64,000 bases of DNA from NCBI GenBank assembly GCA_036345935.2, contig JADWOT020001520.1, positions 1 through 64,000 on the forward strand. The letters run 5' to 3'. The notes under the pieces were generated by a model. That model had not been told where the DNA came from. It made no database searches and saw nothing but the letters and a program-made list of their open reading frames with translations. A program made the position numbers and the translations under genes. This DNA comes from Taenia hydatigena. Taxonomy: Eukaryota; Platyhelminthes; Cestoda; Cyclophyllidea; Taeniidae. The stretch's first letter is position 1; each line of letters opens with the position of its first letter. Below are positions 34,141-48,190 of the stretch, in pieces.

Positions 34141-37100
34141 CACAAACGATGATGCGATCCAGGAAGCTCGTGAAGTAAATATTCATTCTGACTTTCCTGA
34201 TCTTTTGTCCGGACCTCTGTCAGATGAGCAGCAGAGTCTGCACTCTGTCCTGTTAGGCGTCTTTCAGAGTTCCAAGCTGCTGCCTGTTTGCTACGGCAAA
34301 CGAATAAGCTCTTATCCATTCGCACATCAAAAGCGCATTTCGAACACTTGATACTGCCTTAGGTGGCTAGCAATTACAATCGCGCGGCGAGGCATGTATG
34401 AAACGGGTTTGGTTAGAGATAACAGGTAAACGATTTTAGTTGCTTACGCTTGTTTAGCCTATCCTGACTTGTTGTATCCGTAATCATTGGCCCGCCTGGA
34501 ATGCATGCTGAAATAATTGGAAAGTTTTCCTTTCGGATAAATAAATAGCTCATACTCACTATCATAATAGAGATTTCTTGGTCTTACGAAACGCACACAT
34601 CTTAACAAGCCTGACTATAAAGATTTTGGATTAGACACAAGGATTCTAAATCCTGCTTGCTCAGAAATCACGGAAAAACTCTGCATCTCTTCGTATGCAT
34701 TTGCGCCTTATTTGTGCAGGCAGGAAAATGTGTGCACAATGCATATTCATGTGTGAAGGTATACATGTGGTTACGTGCGTGTGCATGCATTCCGACACAC
34801 ATTATGGAGGCTGAATAATGTGTAGCACCGAAAGTTGTAGAATTTCATGATGCAACTATTGGTGCTGCTGAGGTCGAACAGCAGTTAGCATAAGCTGCAA
34901 AGTATTTGCAACAAACAAATGGTTGTCTGCAGTCAAGCGCTGCATAGAGCTCAAGCCATCACGTCAATTTCTTTTGTCCTCCAGGTAGGAAAGAATTATG
35001 AGCTACTGATGCCGAGCATAACGAAACGACTTTTACTTCTTCTATGCACAGAAAGTTCCTGCAAAGCAACACAAATTGTTGCTCTGCTTGATGGCCCTTT
35101 GGATTTGGGAACATGGAAATGGCCTTGATTCAATCACATCCTTAAGTGTATATTACCTATTACTTATCAAATGCTCGATTTACTTTACTTCCCTTTAATT
35201 ACTTTGGTTGGCATTAGAGACCTTTCTATTCTACTCCATCATACACCCATCAGTAATGGAGAAGGCATCGGTCCTCTCGCTAAAGGGCATGAAGGATTGT
35301 ATCAAAAAAGACATTCTGAATTTGCCGATAAATGGACTAATAACACAGGTGTATTTCTGCTGCAACATGACCTACCACACTACTCAAATCGTTCTTATTT
35401 CAAGAGCCTTATCCCCTTAGGTAGTAAGGCGGTTGCCATTAGCATCAGTCCTCCCGAAATGCCCCTTACAATTTACCATTTACTAGGAATGAAGCGCACC
35501 GTAGCAAAGCGGTGTGGTAAATGTCGAACCTACAAATTGTTGAGCGCAAATTCCTACGTGTCTTTAGGGTGATCAATCCTTCAGCCCCATTGCTTTGTTT
35601 AAATTCTTTTTCTCTTAATACGTCGATCGTGTCATTTTAACTGCATTTCATCAGCCCATGCTTAACTAACGTACTTTTGTTTAAATTTTCGGATAGGTTC
35701 CTTATCTTTCCTAAGACTCTGATTGGGGCTTGCCATTTTCCTTACCAACCATTTTTCTCTTAGATTAAAAAGGTTTACACGACCTATCATGGAATTCTCT
35801 TTTGCCCACCTCATCATTCGCTTATTGTCTGGTCAGGCTTTTTGAAAACCTCAAGGATTTTTAAGCATAATAATGCAGCATAAAAACGGCGATTCTAACG
35901 CGAGACGGATTCACCCCCTGGGCAAAAGAAAGGGCCAATATCTGTAGTTTCCAGTTGTTTACTAATTAACCGCAGAGACCTTAAAGCCAATGTCTCTCAA
36001 ATGTGACTTTTACTCACAAATCCATAGTAAGCTACTATTTATGAAGAAATTTCACAATCCCATATGGAGAGATTAGTGTGGAAATTGAGCGCTGCAGTCA
36101 AGTAAATCACATAACCCAGTCCGTGATTGACTATCATACATTGTGGTCACAACTGGCGACAAACGTACAATTTTACCTCCAGCTACTCCTTTGAATAGTT
36201 CAGCGGTTTATCGCACCCGTGTTTGCTGCTATTGCTACCGCGTGTATTGCTTTTATGCAATTTTCTGCAGCAGTATAGTTCACCCTGGTAGCAGCCATGC
36301 AATTTTTATTATTGCGCTCTCCATGCTACCAAAAATAATTGCATTCGCAATCCTTTTAAGGTCCATTTCGGAGAAAATTAGCCCTTTTAGATGATTCAGG
36401 CTATTCTTCCATTTCTTCTTTGCCTCCCCAGGTGTTTGCTTCCAAACTCCTCATTCATTATTTACCTGACATTTCAGATTTGGATGCTGTTCTTGCTCCC
36501 TTTGCATTTGGATCGAGCAGATGTTCAATCCAACTTGTTAGTTGGGGCGCAGTTTTGCCTCTTTAACATGTGATTTTGTTGGCGGATGCAATGGTATTTA
36601 GGTTAGTGCTGCTCCTTGACGCAGTGATGAGTTTTTATCTGATGTCTTCTTTGACTTCATGTTTTGGTGCAATAAATGGCTTTGAAAGCTCTGTTTTTCT
36701 ACAGAAGAGAATCCAGGAAGCATGGATCAGTACAGTACTTGGTTAGAAGAGCTGCTATGGTGCGATTCGCAGCTACTGAAGTAGATGCAAAGAGGATATG
36801 CAGAGACTTCTATGATTTCACGCAGTATCAAGCTGGTAAATGATCCAGCGGACTGCTGTAGAGTTGTGGCCGCATCACTGATGGAAAGCGTTGATATTAA
36901 CAAGGTCAAAATTCAACTAGGGAACTTGCGGTTACGCCAAGATGGCTGAGTTTGTTTGCGCAGCTCTTCATTGCATTCGCACTCAAGTTTTATTGCTTTA
37001 TTCCTCAAATTATAACATTTCCAGTTCCATGACCAGAATCGAAAGTACACTACTTTTGAGCCTCTACGTTAAAACTCCTGCAAACGATGCTGCACGAAAC

Positions 37101-38175
37101 ACAGGGACTTCCTTATCATTTTCGGTCCGTGCGCTGCCTCGCATCTTATTGCATCCAAAGGTGTTCAAAATTATAACAAGTACGACTGCATTACACCCTC
37201 AGAACATGCGAGTTTGAAGGTGTCAGCAACCACGTGTTACATTATTCGTGATATAAAATGCGTGGTGGACAAATAAGGACTATTTTCACAGATGGTTTGG
37301 TGCATCCATTGATACGCATATGCGATGCTATGTCTAGCTTTACAATTAAGTGCTGAATTTTAAAAGGCTAATGCCTGTGATACATTTATTTGCACTAAAA
37401 TTATTTGTGTTGCCTAATGCAACGCACAACAGCATAAAAATTTACTACCATTCATTCCACCTTGACTACTGCGATGCACAAAGTTCCCTTTGAGAAAATG
37501 CCTCACAATATACCTAAGCATTCCAAGCACTTATTATTTTGTGAAATTGCATTGAGCGAGTTGCATCCTGACGATTTGATGCATATCTTTGAAAGGTCAA
37601 TGGTGCTGTTCCCATTTTATTTCCTTTTCGTTTTCGTCTCCTCCTCAGTTGCCTTTGCAGAAATCGTTTTAGCATCATTTAAACACCGCCATTTTAGTCG
37701 TCAAATAGTGTGACGGTTAATCAGCCCGTATGGCAAGCTGCTCAAGTTTTAGGCAATGCGCGTGCTTCAATATTTAACCGCACGTGGCACTTCTCGTGAA
37801 ATAAAAAATCCATTAGGCTCAATAAAATCTTAGGATATGATTCGTTAACAAATTTGCTTTGACTCAAAGAAGCCAAGCTGTCCTTAAATCAATTCACCTT
37901 TCAAGTAACACTCGCCATTTCAGCGCCTCGTTTTTACGCAAGTAAACACATATGTGATCTTTCCTACAAGCTTTCAGAAGTCACAGAAAGAGGTTTCATA
38001 CCCCGCAGGTTCATCGCACAATCATTAGCGTTTCGCTATTCTTCGGCTATTATTGTCGCACCCAAATCGCTATGTCAAGGATGCCATGCTGTTTATGGAA
38101 GTGCAGAAAGTGACCAACTATTAGATCAAGTCATGCTGCGTTAGAAAATCAAAGTCAAACTCTAAATTTGCAAAG
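34141..38175. other. Gene-poor stretch
   Basis: The longest frame is plus 35171-35572 (133 codons, ATG start, no recognised domain). Other frames are short and AT-rich. No RNA or repeat signal. Confidence 0.42.
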
Positions 38176-38480
38176 TACCAGTTCGTGCATTTAATGGACT
38201 TCAATTTGGCTTCTTCGCAATGCCTGGCCAACTACATAAAATGCAGTTACAGCTGGTAATGGACGACTTAACCCATGCAATCAAACTTGTTCGTGTTTTA
38301 ATGGCTGATGACTGAGTGTCTATAGCTGGAGGAAATGAAAAGGCGTTCGATTTATCTCTGCTTCGTTATGAACCGTGACCTATTCGCGGCAAATGAGCTG
38401 CAAAGAATGATAAGGTTTCGCTATGGTTTGAAGCATATGCACGCTGCTAGTGGCATCGTGATTAGTCTGGATATGAAATG
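38176..38480 (+). mobile_element. Second Ty3/gypsy-type reverse transcriptase relic
   Basis: A frame reads VRAFNGLQFGFFAMPGQLHK, then LVMDDLTHAIKLVRVLMADD, a stop, and VSIAGGNEKAFDLSLLR. This matches the order of the gypsy RT core: FxxLPFG...APxxFQ, VMDxxL, the Y-x-DD catalytic box (here MADD), and GxxxEEHDxxLxxVL. After a frameshift, MIRFRYGLKHMHAASGI resembles the following KCxFxxxxVxYLGHxxSxxG segment. Residues differ from the element at 22 and 63 kb, so it is a separate family. No flanking LTRs were recognised. Dead through stops and frameshifts. Confidence 0.48.
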
Positions 38481-38640
38481 CACTTTGTTTTGATGACTTG
38501 ACTTAATATTTCAGGACACCTCTAAGGTCATTCTAGTTCACCCACGTACAGTCACGCAAATAGAGACAGTTTCATAGCGAGTCATAATAGTGGCTTTTGA
38601 CATGGCAAACCATTTGTCTAATTATTTCTGCCTTCGTATG

Positions 38641-38717
38641 TGGCGCCAAGGCGATTTGAACCGGAACGCGAGACATGCATTGGAATTTGCGATACGGTGC
38701 ACGGGTTTTCAACTGCC
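38641..38717 (-). repeat. tRNA-like sequence with good B-box
   Basis: On the minus strand, GCGTTCCGGTTCAAATCGCC contains a near-consensus B-box (GGTTCAAATC), followed by TTGGCGCC. The upstream half does not form a convincing D-arm or anticodon arm and the acceptor stem does not close. Probably a decayed tRNA-derived repeat. Confidence 0.32.
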
Positions 38718-41700
38718 GATTCGATAAAATTTAAGTGGCTTGACTTTTGCCGAGCACAGGCTAATCACAAGCTTCCAGCGTCCAGAAATTAGAGACCGAT
38801 AAGGAAAGCATACTGAAGGCAAGAGGACAAGACAAGAAGGAACAAAAGAACGAGGAAGGCGGACGCAATACAAAATCGAAGGGACAAAAAAAGGTCCAGT
38901 TCAAAGGTGCACAACTTTGATTTGCCAACTTCGAGGAGAGTCCAGTGCTACTGTAGCACCCATTTCCTTACCACTTTGCACCGGAAGGAAAAGGCTTGCA
39001 TAGCGAATAAGCCATTTCTCATTTTTCTTTAGCCCTCTCTGCTCAACAAAAAATTTGCCTAAGCCTTCTCACTCAAAAAGACCCTCAAAGGGTCAAGCCA
39101 AATCTGAAGGTCTGTAGGAATGTCTAACCACTATTTCAGTTTTGCTGCCAGACTAGACACATATGCAGTTTTTACATCGAGAGGGGCCTAAGAATAAGAC
39201 AAACCCATTACTTGTTCTGAAAAACTGGGGATCCGAATCTAACTTGACTGGATTAGTTGCCAATTCCTCATGCAAAGAATATGTTACGTCCCTGAGTCGC
39301 ATAAACACCGCCAATTCCTAAGAGAAAAACCGCATAACCAATAAAGCGTTATATATGGTCGTACACAATAAACTACACGAGTAATTTCAACCGATGCGAC
39401 CTTATAAACGCAAATGTTAACAGTTTTGCCAGCAAGTTCAAAACAAAATCCACTAAATGGAAGGATAAGAGTGATAAGTGTGTTACCAAGTCAGGTTGGA
39501 TTGATGTTCGGTCCGGCTTAATACGTTCATAAATTACAACGAATGCACAGAGCAGAGATAACAAGAAAATTTAACGGGACGGACACTTAAATTTGCATAG
39601 GATGAATGGATACTAAATGAATCGACATGGGATGGCTAAACTTTAGATATGAAGCAGACACAAGTAGAAGGACAAAGGACGGTAGTCTGTACCTGCAAAC
39701 TTGGTTACCCTTGTCTAAAGCCCTTTGACTTAAACCTGCGCTCAACTTTGACTCCGCTCTAATCCACAACCTGTATGGCGGCAATTTGATTCGCAAACTT
39801 GTAGTGGGCTGTGTCCAGATTCTCCGCTACTTCCACAAAAGTCGTTTGCAGTGATGTCGGCCATCACGAGCTATTTTAGAGTGTCACACATGGCACCACC
39901 TCTAGCAGCAGCCTTGGCACTGATTAAAACTTCTGCAGTTCCACTGCAGTTGCCATTGATAGGGAGTTCTGTGGGGATAAGTCTAACCTCTTTAAGCTGT
40001 ACCTGGAATCAGCTGAACTGTATTCAGTCGCACATAAGTACTGCATGTACCTTTAGTCTTCCACCGATTCTACGTCCATTTAAGCCATACGTTTCGCTTG
40101 ACGAATTCACCTCCTACCAGCAGCTCTGCTTGTTCTCATGACTTCTGTGCTCTCTTTTGAGGTCCCGCTTACTTCAAGATCAACGATCTCAGCAAATGCC
40201 TCGTACTCCCAGGTTTAGGTAGTCAAGTTTAGCCAAAGGCCGGCAAATTCTAAAGGGCAGAACATCCACATTTGCTTATTTCTCAATGCACAAATTGCGC
40301 TGATCAGGCAATGATATTCGTAATAAGTCATGCCAGATGATTTTGGTAGATCAGAAGTCCAAACAATAGCATTTACGAGCTTGCAGCCTAAATCTTCAGG
40401 GAACTACTTTATCATCGTCGAGCAGTTTTTGCAAGTAAAATGTTTGTAAGTGATTAATTTGTTAAATTAGCTTATAAAACTTTAAAAAATGGAGTAAAAT
40501 CCAATTTTTGCTGTACTAAACTTGATAAAAGATATCATTGTTTTAACCATCGATAGGGTTCCGTCGGAGTCTTTTCAAAAGTGGATTGTGGTGCGTGTTT
40601 AGTCAAGCCGTTAGCGTTAGCGCGTTAGCTTTGATCAAGCTTGGCTAAAAACTACAACATGGTGCTAAGCTTAATATCGTGCGTCCTATAACGGTAGTAG
40701 ACAAGTCCATATTCGAAGTAGATTTTACGTCATCGTGCCATCTAGCCACTACCCATACACATTGAACGCATCGCCTTAATCTCCAGCTCATACATGTGCT
40801 CCCAAACATAGGCGTGTTTGAATAAGTCAGTAACTGAGCCCGACAAGTCACTTTAGCCGGCTATCCATGGTACGCGAAATAACAAACTTGTTTTTTGTTA
40901 TTTATTGCCCTTGAATAAAACAGCATCTTGTCAGTAAAGAAAGGTTAATGCATGCTGGAGATATTAGTGTGGTCTAGGAGTTAGGCCACTTAATCAACGC
41001 GTAGTGCTCATTCAAGTAACCGTAGACGAGACTGAGAGCTGAACAAGCAATAAACGTTCGAATTTTGCGCTGGCTATTTTTGTTCCTGCTCGAGACATTA
41101 GTGACATGGCGTATAAGAAAATATAACAACCAGTCGAGTACTTCATTTTTCACGGGCGAAGCCTCAATTATTCATGTTAACAAGCCCAGTACCTAATGCG
41201 AGTAGGTTGGCTACTTTAAAACGCCTTATTCATCTTAGAAGAAACGATTGATTTATAGCGTATTAGTGGTGTGTTGTAAGATTGCCTGTTTTGGAATCGA
41301 GAGCTTCAAATTATGTTCCTGCCCTCGCTAACAATGTACATTTCAAGAAAAGCAAGCATTACATTAATATATCACTAACAAATATGGGTTGTGAAAACCT
41401 TAAAAAATAAACGTTTTCACATAAATCACTGGTTAGTAATGAATAGCCTATAAAAAGATTTACGACGAACCTGTTTGTTTATTCGCCCAATTTCATTTGT
41501 TAAAATAGAGAAGTTGTGATATCACTGTGATTCCTCAGGACGATAGGAATTCCCGTGTGCATTACTTGGCCTCCTGGACATGGATGATGACTGAGATTTG
41601 TGGTTAACACTTCACATAATAATCATGCAAAGGCTGATCCGCTGGCATTGACTATAACATAAAAGATAACCACAAGACAAGAGACTTTTCATTAGAAGCA

Positions 41701-44700
41701 TACCCACTAATAAACATAAACCGTGCTGAGATTGTGGTTGTTCTACTGAAATGGGACCAACCAAGTACTGATGGGGCGAGGCTCTGCCTGTGCATAATTA
41801 GTTGAAGATTGTTTGTTGAAATAATAAGGCAAACGTTGTGTTTCATGGCGCTGCACCGGGTCAGATCGCATAGGTACATTAAAGGGTCATGAGCAGATGT
41901 ACGCTGGTGTTAAATCAATAATTGCGCGCAGTTTCATGTGCGACCAATTTCTAACTGTATTACAACCCAACAAACAAACGTGATAGTCATGCGTTCATTT
42001 GCCTGCGATATAGGGCCCTCCAAGGAGTTGCTCCAGCCCACCCCTGCGGATATATGCTTTGCTATGTGCTATAAGAGCAAAAGCGTGCTCAATGCAAAGG
42101 AGAGTTGTGCATTTACTGTCATCTTCTATCCCAAACGTTGTTAATGGTGTGCAGTATTTTACATTAAGACATAAGAAACAGAGGAAAGAGCCAAAATATG
42201 GGCAACAATGGAGTAAACACAGCGTAGACGATGCAGATATCGTTGCCTTCGTAACTCTACTAAAATTGCGGGTAGTGTGCAGGAAATAGCTGTCACTTAT
42301 TCAGGACTCAATTAGGAGTTCAAAGCAGTTCCACATTAGAACGAAATTGGACTTTTGTTTTTTGGCAAAAGGAATCATCCTACAAAGGAATTATCAGACA
42401 TTTTAATCAATGCACGAGTTGTACTACATATATTCTTTGTTGTCAAATCTTTGCATTTATCTTTAGTTTTACAATTGCGAGATGCCGGGGTGAAATGAGA
42501 ATGCTTTGAAGTAATGGCTATGTGGTTTATTGATGTCCATGGAGTCATTAGGGAACCGAATGCCTAATGAGAACTCTTCACTACTTCGGAGATCTTTTAA
42601 GATAATTTACAGCAGTTAACGTGAATATTGTGGAGGTCATATTTGCGCAGTCCTCTATCTGAAGGTATTTCAAGCATTTATTTTAGTAATAAACTAAAGA
42701 ATTGGCTTTGATCACGTGAAATTTGCTCTGTAGTTATGAATAGGCATGCAGAAGAGGAAGGTGGCGAGTTAAATGTAAAGTCTGAACGGAGAGATTAGAG
42801 ACACCTGTTGTCTAGGAGAATGATTGTGGAATAAAATCGGCTGCCGAGATGAAATACAGTTTAAGGATAGAATAGAGGGATAAGCCAAACAATTAAGTCA
42901 TGTCGGTGAAGAACTAGAAGTCGCTGAAAATCAGAAAGTGATTTCCATATTTATTGGCTTTGTGCACTTAATCGATAGGGAAGCAGTGCAAAATTGTCAC
43001 GATGGCGATTAAAAGGCTTAAATATTTCATCTTTTTGGTGTTTAGCTCTTGCACTGGTAAATTCGACCTGAGTAAAAATTGCAATAGGAGCTATTTTAGC
43101 AATCAAGATTGCGATGTCGGCGGCTGTTTTGCATCAATGTTTGTCTTTCCTTAGGCACAGTTCAAATCCTGCGCATTTGTGCAAATAATCCATTATCATC
43201 CAAGTGCTGTTTAGACTTTGTCAGTCTTGCTTTGAGCAAATGGGATGGCAAAACTGGGCACTTTGGCTGTTAAGATCAAGAGGCTGCTTTTACTATATAA
43301 CACGAAGACCTCGACGCATATTAAGAAGTGAGATAGAAGTTTTACACCCATACCTAATGTGCTCTTTGAAGCATTTGCGATTTGATGGTTTGAGCCCATA
43401 GAGTGAGGGCTCCCCATTCTAACCCAACTTCATTTTTGTCACATACAAACTTATGGATTAAAAGTACAGCCCTTATGTTAAAACTCCATCAACTGTAGCA
43501 TCACTTCCATATCTGAGAGTCAATAATGCTTGACAATAATGCCACACACTTTGACTTCTCTAACAGCTTATCCTGAATGTAGCGGCTTTCCTCTTGGCGA
43601 TCGCCCTACAGATTGGCATTCTTTATCAACCGTGTTTCCATCCAACCTCTAACAGATGCAAAGGTGCCTCTCAACGATTGCTTCACAACTCGAAAAGCTG
43701 GTCAACTGCCTGGACAAAGGCGGATGGCAGAACCAAGGGATGAATGACTTACAATAAGCAGAGAAAGATAGGCATCCATATGTGCTTGCAAAGAGAGTGA
43801 GAAAAGGGAGAGAGTAAGTGGAACTGATTTCATTTGCTTAATTTAAAGATCGTGGGCGACTTCAAAAGCCGGCATCGTAGAGATTTGCAATTATCTTCGC
43901 TTCACTAACGTGTCTATAGTGTTAGTTACCATTGGTAACAAAATTTGTCTCCAACACAACACGCGCAGTGTCCGCTGATGCAGTGCTGCCCCTCTTTTGG
44001 CCAAGTAACGTACCGCATGGTAGCGGGGGTAGAACTGCATATTGCGCGCGATTATCCCCACAAAGAAAAGACAGAACGCCTGCCAAACTTTCTGGTGGAG
44101 AGTTCTGGACGCCACCACTTCTTCATACAGAACCATAGACGTGAAGTGTACCGGCTGCAAGAGCATTAGTCTATTCTTGTGCATAACGGTGCTTTTGTAG
44201 ATGACCTTGTTAAGCCGAAAACTACATCGTCGATTATGAGATTTTATTCCATTCCATGAAACTTCCATACCGCATGCATGAGAAAAGCCTCAGCAAACTT
44301 AAAAGCTTTGATTAGGATTGGCCTCCTGCAACAAAAGTATGCATTGGAATTTGTAATATCGATCCTTTAACTCTTTAAAATCGCACCACTTTGACTGAGA
44401 ATTACTCGCAGTGGTTAAATTGATTGCCCAATATTCAGACAACTATTCATGAATACTCTGATCTTATATCCTCAGTGCAAAGCAAAATATGCCCCACATT
44501 ATTTATTTGGCTCTCTATGCTGACGATGAGCGTAGGGAAGTTGGCTGGGATCATGAAATATTTTGACAAACCTAACCCGCCATTCTTGATGACAACCATC
44601 GCTATTTAGTAGAACCCACGCGCTACGTATGGTCTTGTCATGCAGCAGTATTATGCCACAAGGATCTGAAGCCTAGAATTTGCTCTTTTTACGCTGAAAG

Positions 44701-47094
44701 ATGAGAACCACTCCACCACTCCTTTTGATTATGTGTGCAATATTTAAAAATAGGTGTCTTCAACCCGAGCCGGGTGGATGATTCTCGAAATTTGTCCTCT
44801 TGTACGGCATCAATATTGTTCCACCCAAGAAAATCACCACTATTCTAAAATATTGCACTCACCTGCTCAATAAACATGGTGGAGTCAAATAAGGTGCCAA
44901 GGCAGGAATAAGAATATCGATCCTTTCAAAGTGATTGTCGGGTATCAAGGCACTTTCTGGATGGGCAACAATTACAGTTAGCTGAAATACGTTTCGCCAA
45001 CCCTTCAATTATGAAACATGGCCTAATGTTTAGACTACTTTTATCATTCAAAACAGTTTGTTCAAGCCGGGATTTTCTCACAAGGAATCATGCATTTATT
45101 CCGGCGCACACTTTAACCTTATCTTTTTCGATGATAAAGCAGACTGATAAGGTGAAGAAGAAGGGAAGGAAGTTGCGCTGCAAAAAGATAAAAGAAGTGA
45201 ATCAAAAGTCAGAGTGTGTAATAGAGACCTTATGCAGGAAAACGACGGAATTAGAAAGATAAGGTAAGGGGTGCGACGTGATCTGCCTACGCATCAGATA
45301 GAGGTGTGACAAAAAGAAACATTGGTCCACCAAGTGTCTAGTTTGCATTCCCTGGTGGCACAATTTCGTCATACTGTTTATACCCACACGCCCGCTCCAG
45401 GGATGTTAAAAGCATGCCTTAATCTTCCTTATTAAGCATACCCACGAATAATAGCCTACCTGCAACATCAGCGCAGTGTTAAATTGTATAAGCCACATGA
45501 GCTTTTCTTTCTCCTTCCTGTGCAACTTAATGTATTGCTAATCAATAGGTATACTTATTATGCAGGAAATGTCTTCTTTGTGGACCACTTATAACTTTTC
45601 AGAAGTAATTGCTTGTGCTGAGCAACAGACATGCTATTTCAACCCCATCATCGCCTTGAATCGCTGGCATTGCAAAGCGGACATAAAATGTTCCTAAAAT
45701 TACGCAGACTTCACCATCGATGGGGGACAGCATAACCTCAACCATGTGCCTTGGAATGAGCCTAGTGGGTCGCTATGAATCACAACAGCACGCTACAATA
45801 AATCTTTTGTGCAAACACAACTGATCAGTGGCTGTTGGGTGACAATAGTACTGAGAATTCACCATTATTGAATGCCGAATATTCATGTCCACAATTCGCA
45901 TAGCATGTGGGGATTCTCCATGATTTAGAACTTAACAAACTCATATGCGCTGAATCATTTTTTGTCGGACATATGAATTGAAGTGTTTGGACGTCGTTAA
46001 TTTTGTGGACCGTAAATTTACTCTAAGATATGCTGCTGCTCAAGAATTCATGCCTACTTATAAATTGTTAGCAGCTTTGTTTCCCTGCCTCATATATTAC
46101 CAGTAGCCACGGGGATCCACTACCGCAATGAACGCGCGCTCAAGCAACATTACGAACTTTCGCTGAAAGCGTTCCGAAAAGCAAAAAAATGTCATTGAGT
46201 GCTAAGAATTTGCACAAAGTGTTCTGAAGTGTATGATCCTGCTCCAAATATGCCAGCTAAACTCAAACAATTGACAGCGCTTGTGCGACAACATATTCAA
46301 AAATGCAGCGAAGCAGCCTGAGCCCGTCGATCCTGATCCTTTGTGATGCAAAATTTTAAGAGGTTCTCAGCACATTCAATTAGAGATGAAACCCATGCAG
46401 TCCGCTGCATCGAACACCACGTTACTAACGAGCCATTTGATTTTTGACTCAGCACGGGCAGACAGGCTCAAATCATGTCGATCGTCTAGGGTTATGGCTG
46501 AAAACTGTAGATCCGCAAGTTTAGCTTGCCTTCTGATTGCCAATGCCACTTTTGATCATAAAATCCTTTTCTCGCCTACGTGCGTATGTGATTGACATCA
46601 CGAATCGCATATACTTTCCCGAAAATGGTGAGCTCCCAATTCTATCAAATATTAGAGAAAGAGGGAATTTATGCTCAAACGTATATATTGGAAAGCATTG
46701 TGGGCGAGTCAGCTATTATTAAATGTGTCTAGTCTGAAAGCAGAGCGCTTTGATTATCTCAAGAGCAGAATTCAAATCGGTCTTTGCATCTTCAGCTGAG
46801 CCATGCGACGTCTTGACCTCTGCCACCGCCATCGATTTCAGCATGCCCAGACAGCAAAGTAAAGTAGTTTCATCCACACTTCAATGTAAAGAAAATGTAT
46901 AAAGAATCCATGACGACCTTTGTAGCCCCCATCATTTACGTGTGCCGCAGTGAATGTCACAAAGCCCCCTGGTGACGCTACAAGTTTAGCGCATCGCTAC
47001 ACTGTCTCTAATTATGCTACTTATTTGCGTCCTTCAGAATAATAAGCAAATACTGCTGATCTGACGTTTTTCAAGAAGAAATCAACATAAGACT
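38718..47094. other. Gene-poor stretch
   Basis: A lysine/arginine-rich frame occurs around 38810-38900 on the plus strand (purine-rich DNA). Frames of 90-125 codons on both strands at 39851-40141 and 43891-44268 have no recognised domain; the second patch has raised GC content. A minus-strand frame near 40850-40750 reads SVTDLFKHAYVWEHMYELEI, protein-like but unassigned. No tRNA or duplicated sequence was confirmed. Confidence 0.38.
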
Positions 47095-48190
47095 TTAAAA
47101 ATATGCTTTTGCTTTAGCATGTAGGTTCTTCTCTTGCAGTATTATCGCAAGCAGCTGCTTTGATTTCTTTGCCTTAATAGAGTAAAGGTCGCTACTGTCA
47201 ATGCAGTTAAGGCGTAACCATAAATGCGGAACGGCTAGCCTACCTGTCTGACTAAGAGTCTTGGAAACGTACTTGCCCTCGTCCAACGAGGGCTGCCCTA
47301 CAGCGGGGTCTCTGTGCTAGGAACGTAATTCGGATCTAGCCCGGCAATGTCGAAGCTTGGGTGGATTTGACAACTAGGACTGCCAAACATGCATGCTTCA
47401 CAAATGCATGTCTTTCAACAATCAATCACCGAAATCGCATTAAGTTCTTGAGACTTGTCTTTATGACACTCTCACTGCCAATCTTTATCACATCGACCCT
47501 ATTAAAATACGGAACATTAAGATCCTTTAAAATTAATAGCTTTAGGGCCTTTCTAAGGCATGTAGCAAATTGTAAGCTTGCCCGTCCTCCATTTAATTGG
47601 CTCAAAGTTCTGAATTTTAGCTCTACGCATTGATATCTCAAAGTCCAATGCAGAGGAGTTGATAAACTTCAAGACAACAATATGCATAGGGTCAGTGAGC
47701 GTCAGTCAGGTAGCAATTGTAATTAAAGTAAAGAGGTCAGACCTGTACTGGTTTGATGTTTTCATAGCCTCAAGTTTGCTAAAGGAGTTTGCTGGTTTCG
47801 GTTAGAAGAATAGAGAGAAGCATACTGTAAGTTTGTCGAGAATTAGAGCTCCTGTGATTTTTGATGTCAGCGTATGCATCAACCCAGACAACAAAAGAGT
47901 TAAGGAAAATATTTAAATGACCCGCAATTGGCGTGATACCGATGCTGTAGTCGCCACCTAGTTTAAGTGAAATGTCATTAACCTTCACCCTTTCTGCGAC
48001 GCACTCTGTCAGCTGCAGAATGTTTATTTTGCTAGTGCTTTCTGATTCTCGCAATTCATAATAGCGTGCGATTCGCGGTTCTTTGGCTGCGTAACTTCTC
48101 TATAGTCATTTATTTTGGCATCTAATATTTGGCAAATTAGGAACCACAAGGTTTACTTGACTGATCCGTTCTCATTTGCGCGATAAACTC
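47095..48190 (-). pseudogene. Arginase-like pseudogene
   Basis: Arginase hydrolyses arginine to ornithine and urea with two manganese ions. Read on the minus strand, the pieces appear in arginase order in changing frames. DAKINDYREV (about 48110) matches the VKDYGD region; ISLKLGGDYSIGITPIAGHL (about 47966) matches LGGDHSIAIGTIAGH; VVWVDAYADIK (about 47885) matches VIWVDAHADIN. Then ILKDLNVPYF (47533-47504) and FDIAGLDPNYVPST (47354) match ILKxLGIxYF and FDVDGLDPxxxPxT, and DEGKYVSKTLSQTGRLAV (about 47283) matches the REGLYI...TGLLS helix. In human ARG1 numbering, H101, H126 and H141 are Tyr and D234 is Ala, while D124, D128 and D232 remain. Frameshifts follow the first block and lie near 47310. 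About 150 extra bases between the DAYAD and ILKDLNVPYF blocks may be an intron relic. Not functional. Confidence 0.82.

Noticed and set aside
5120..38450. Shared string gaagcatatgca with ctg at about 5133 and 38430.
   Set aside because: Only about 16 bases match well; similarity does not extend into the flanks.
40970..41070. A-box-like tggtctaggagttagg with a later gttcgaatttt.
   Set aside because: The boxes are about 80 bases apart with no cloverleaf between them; too weak to call a tRNA or SINE.
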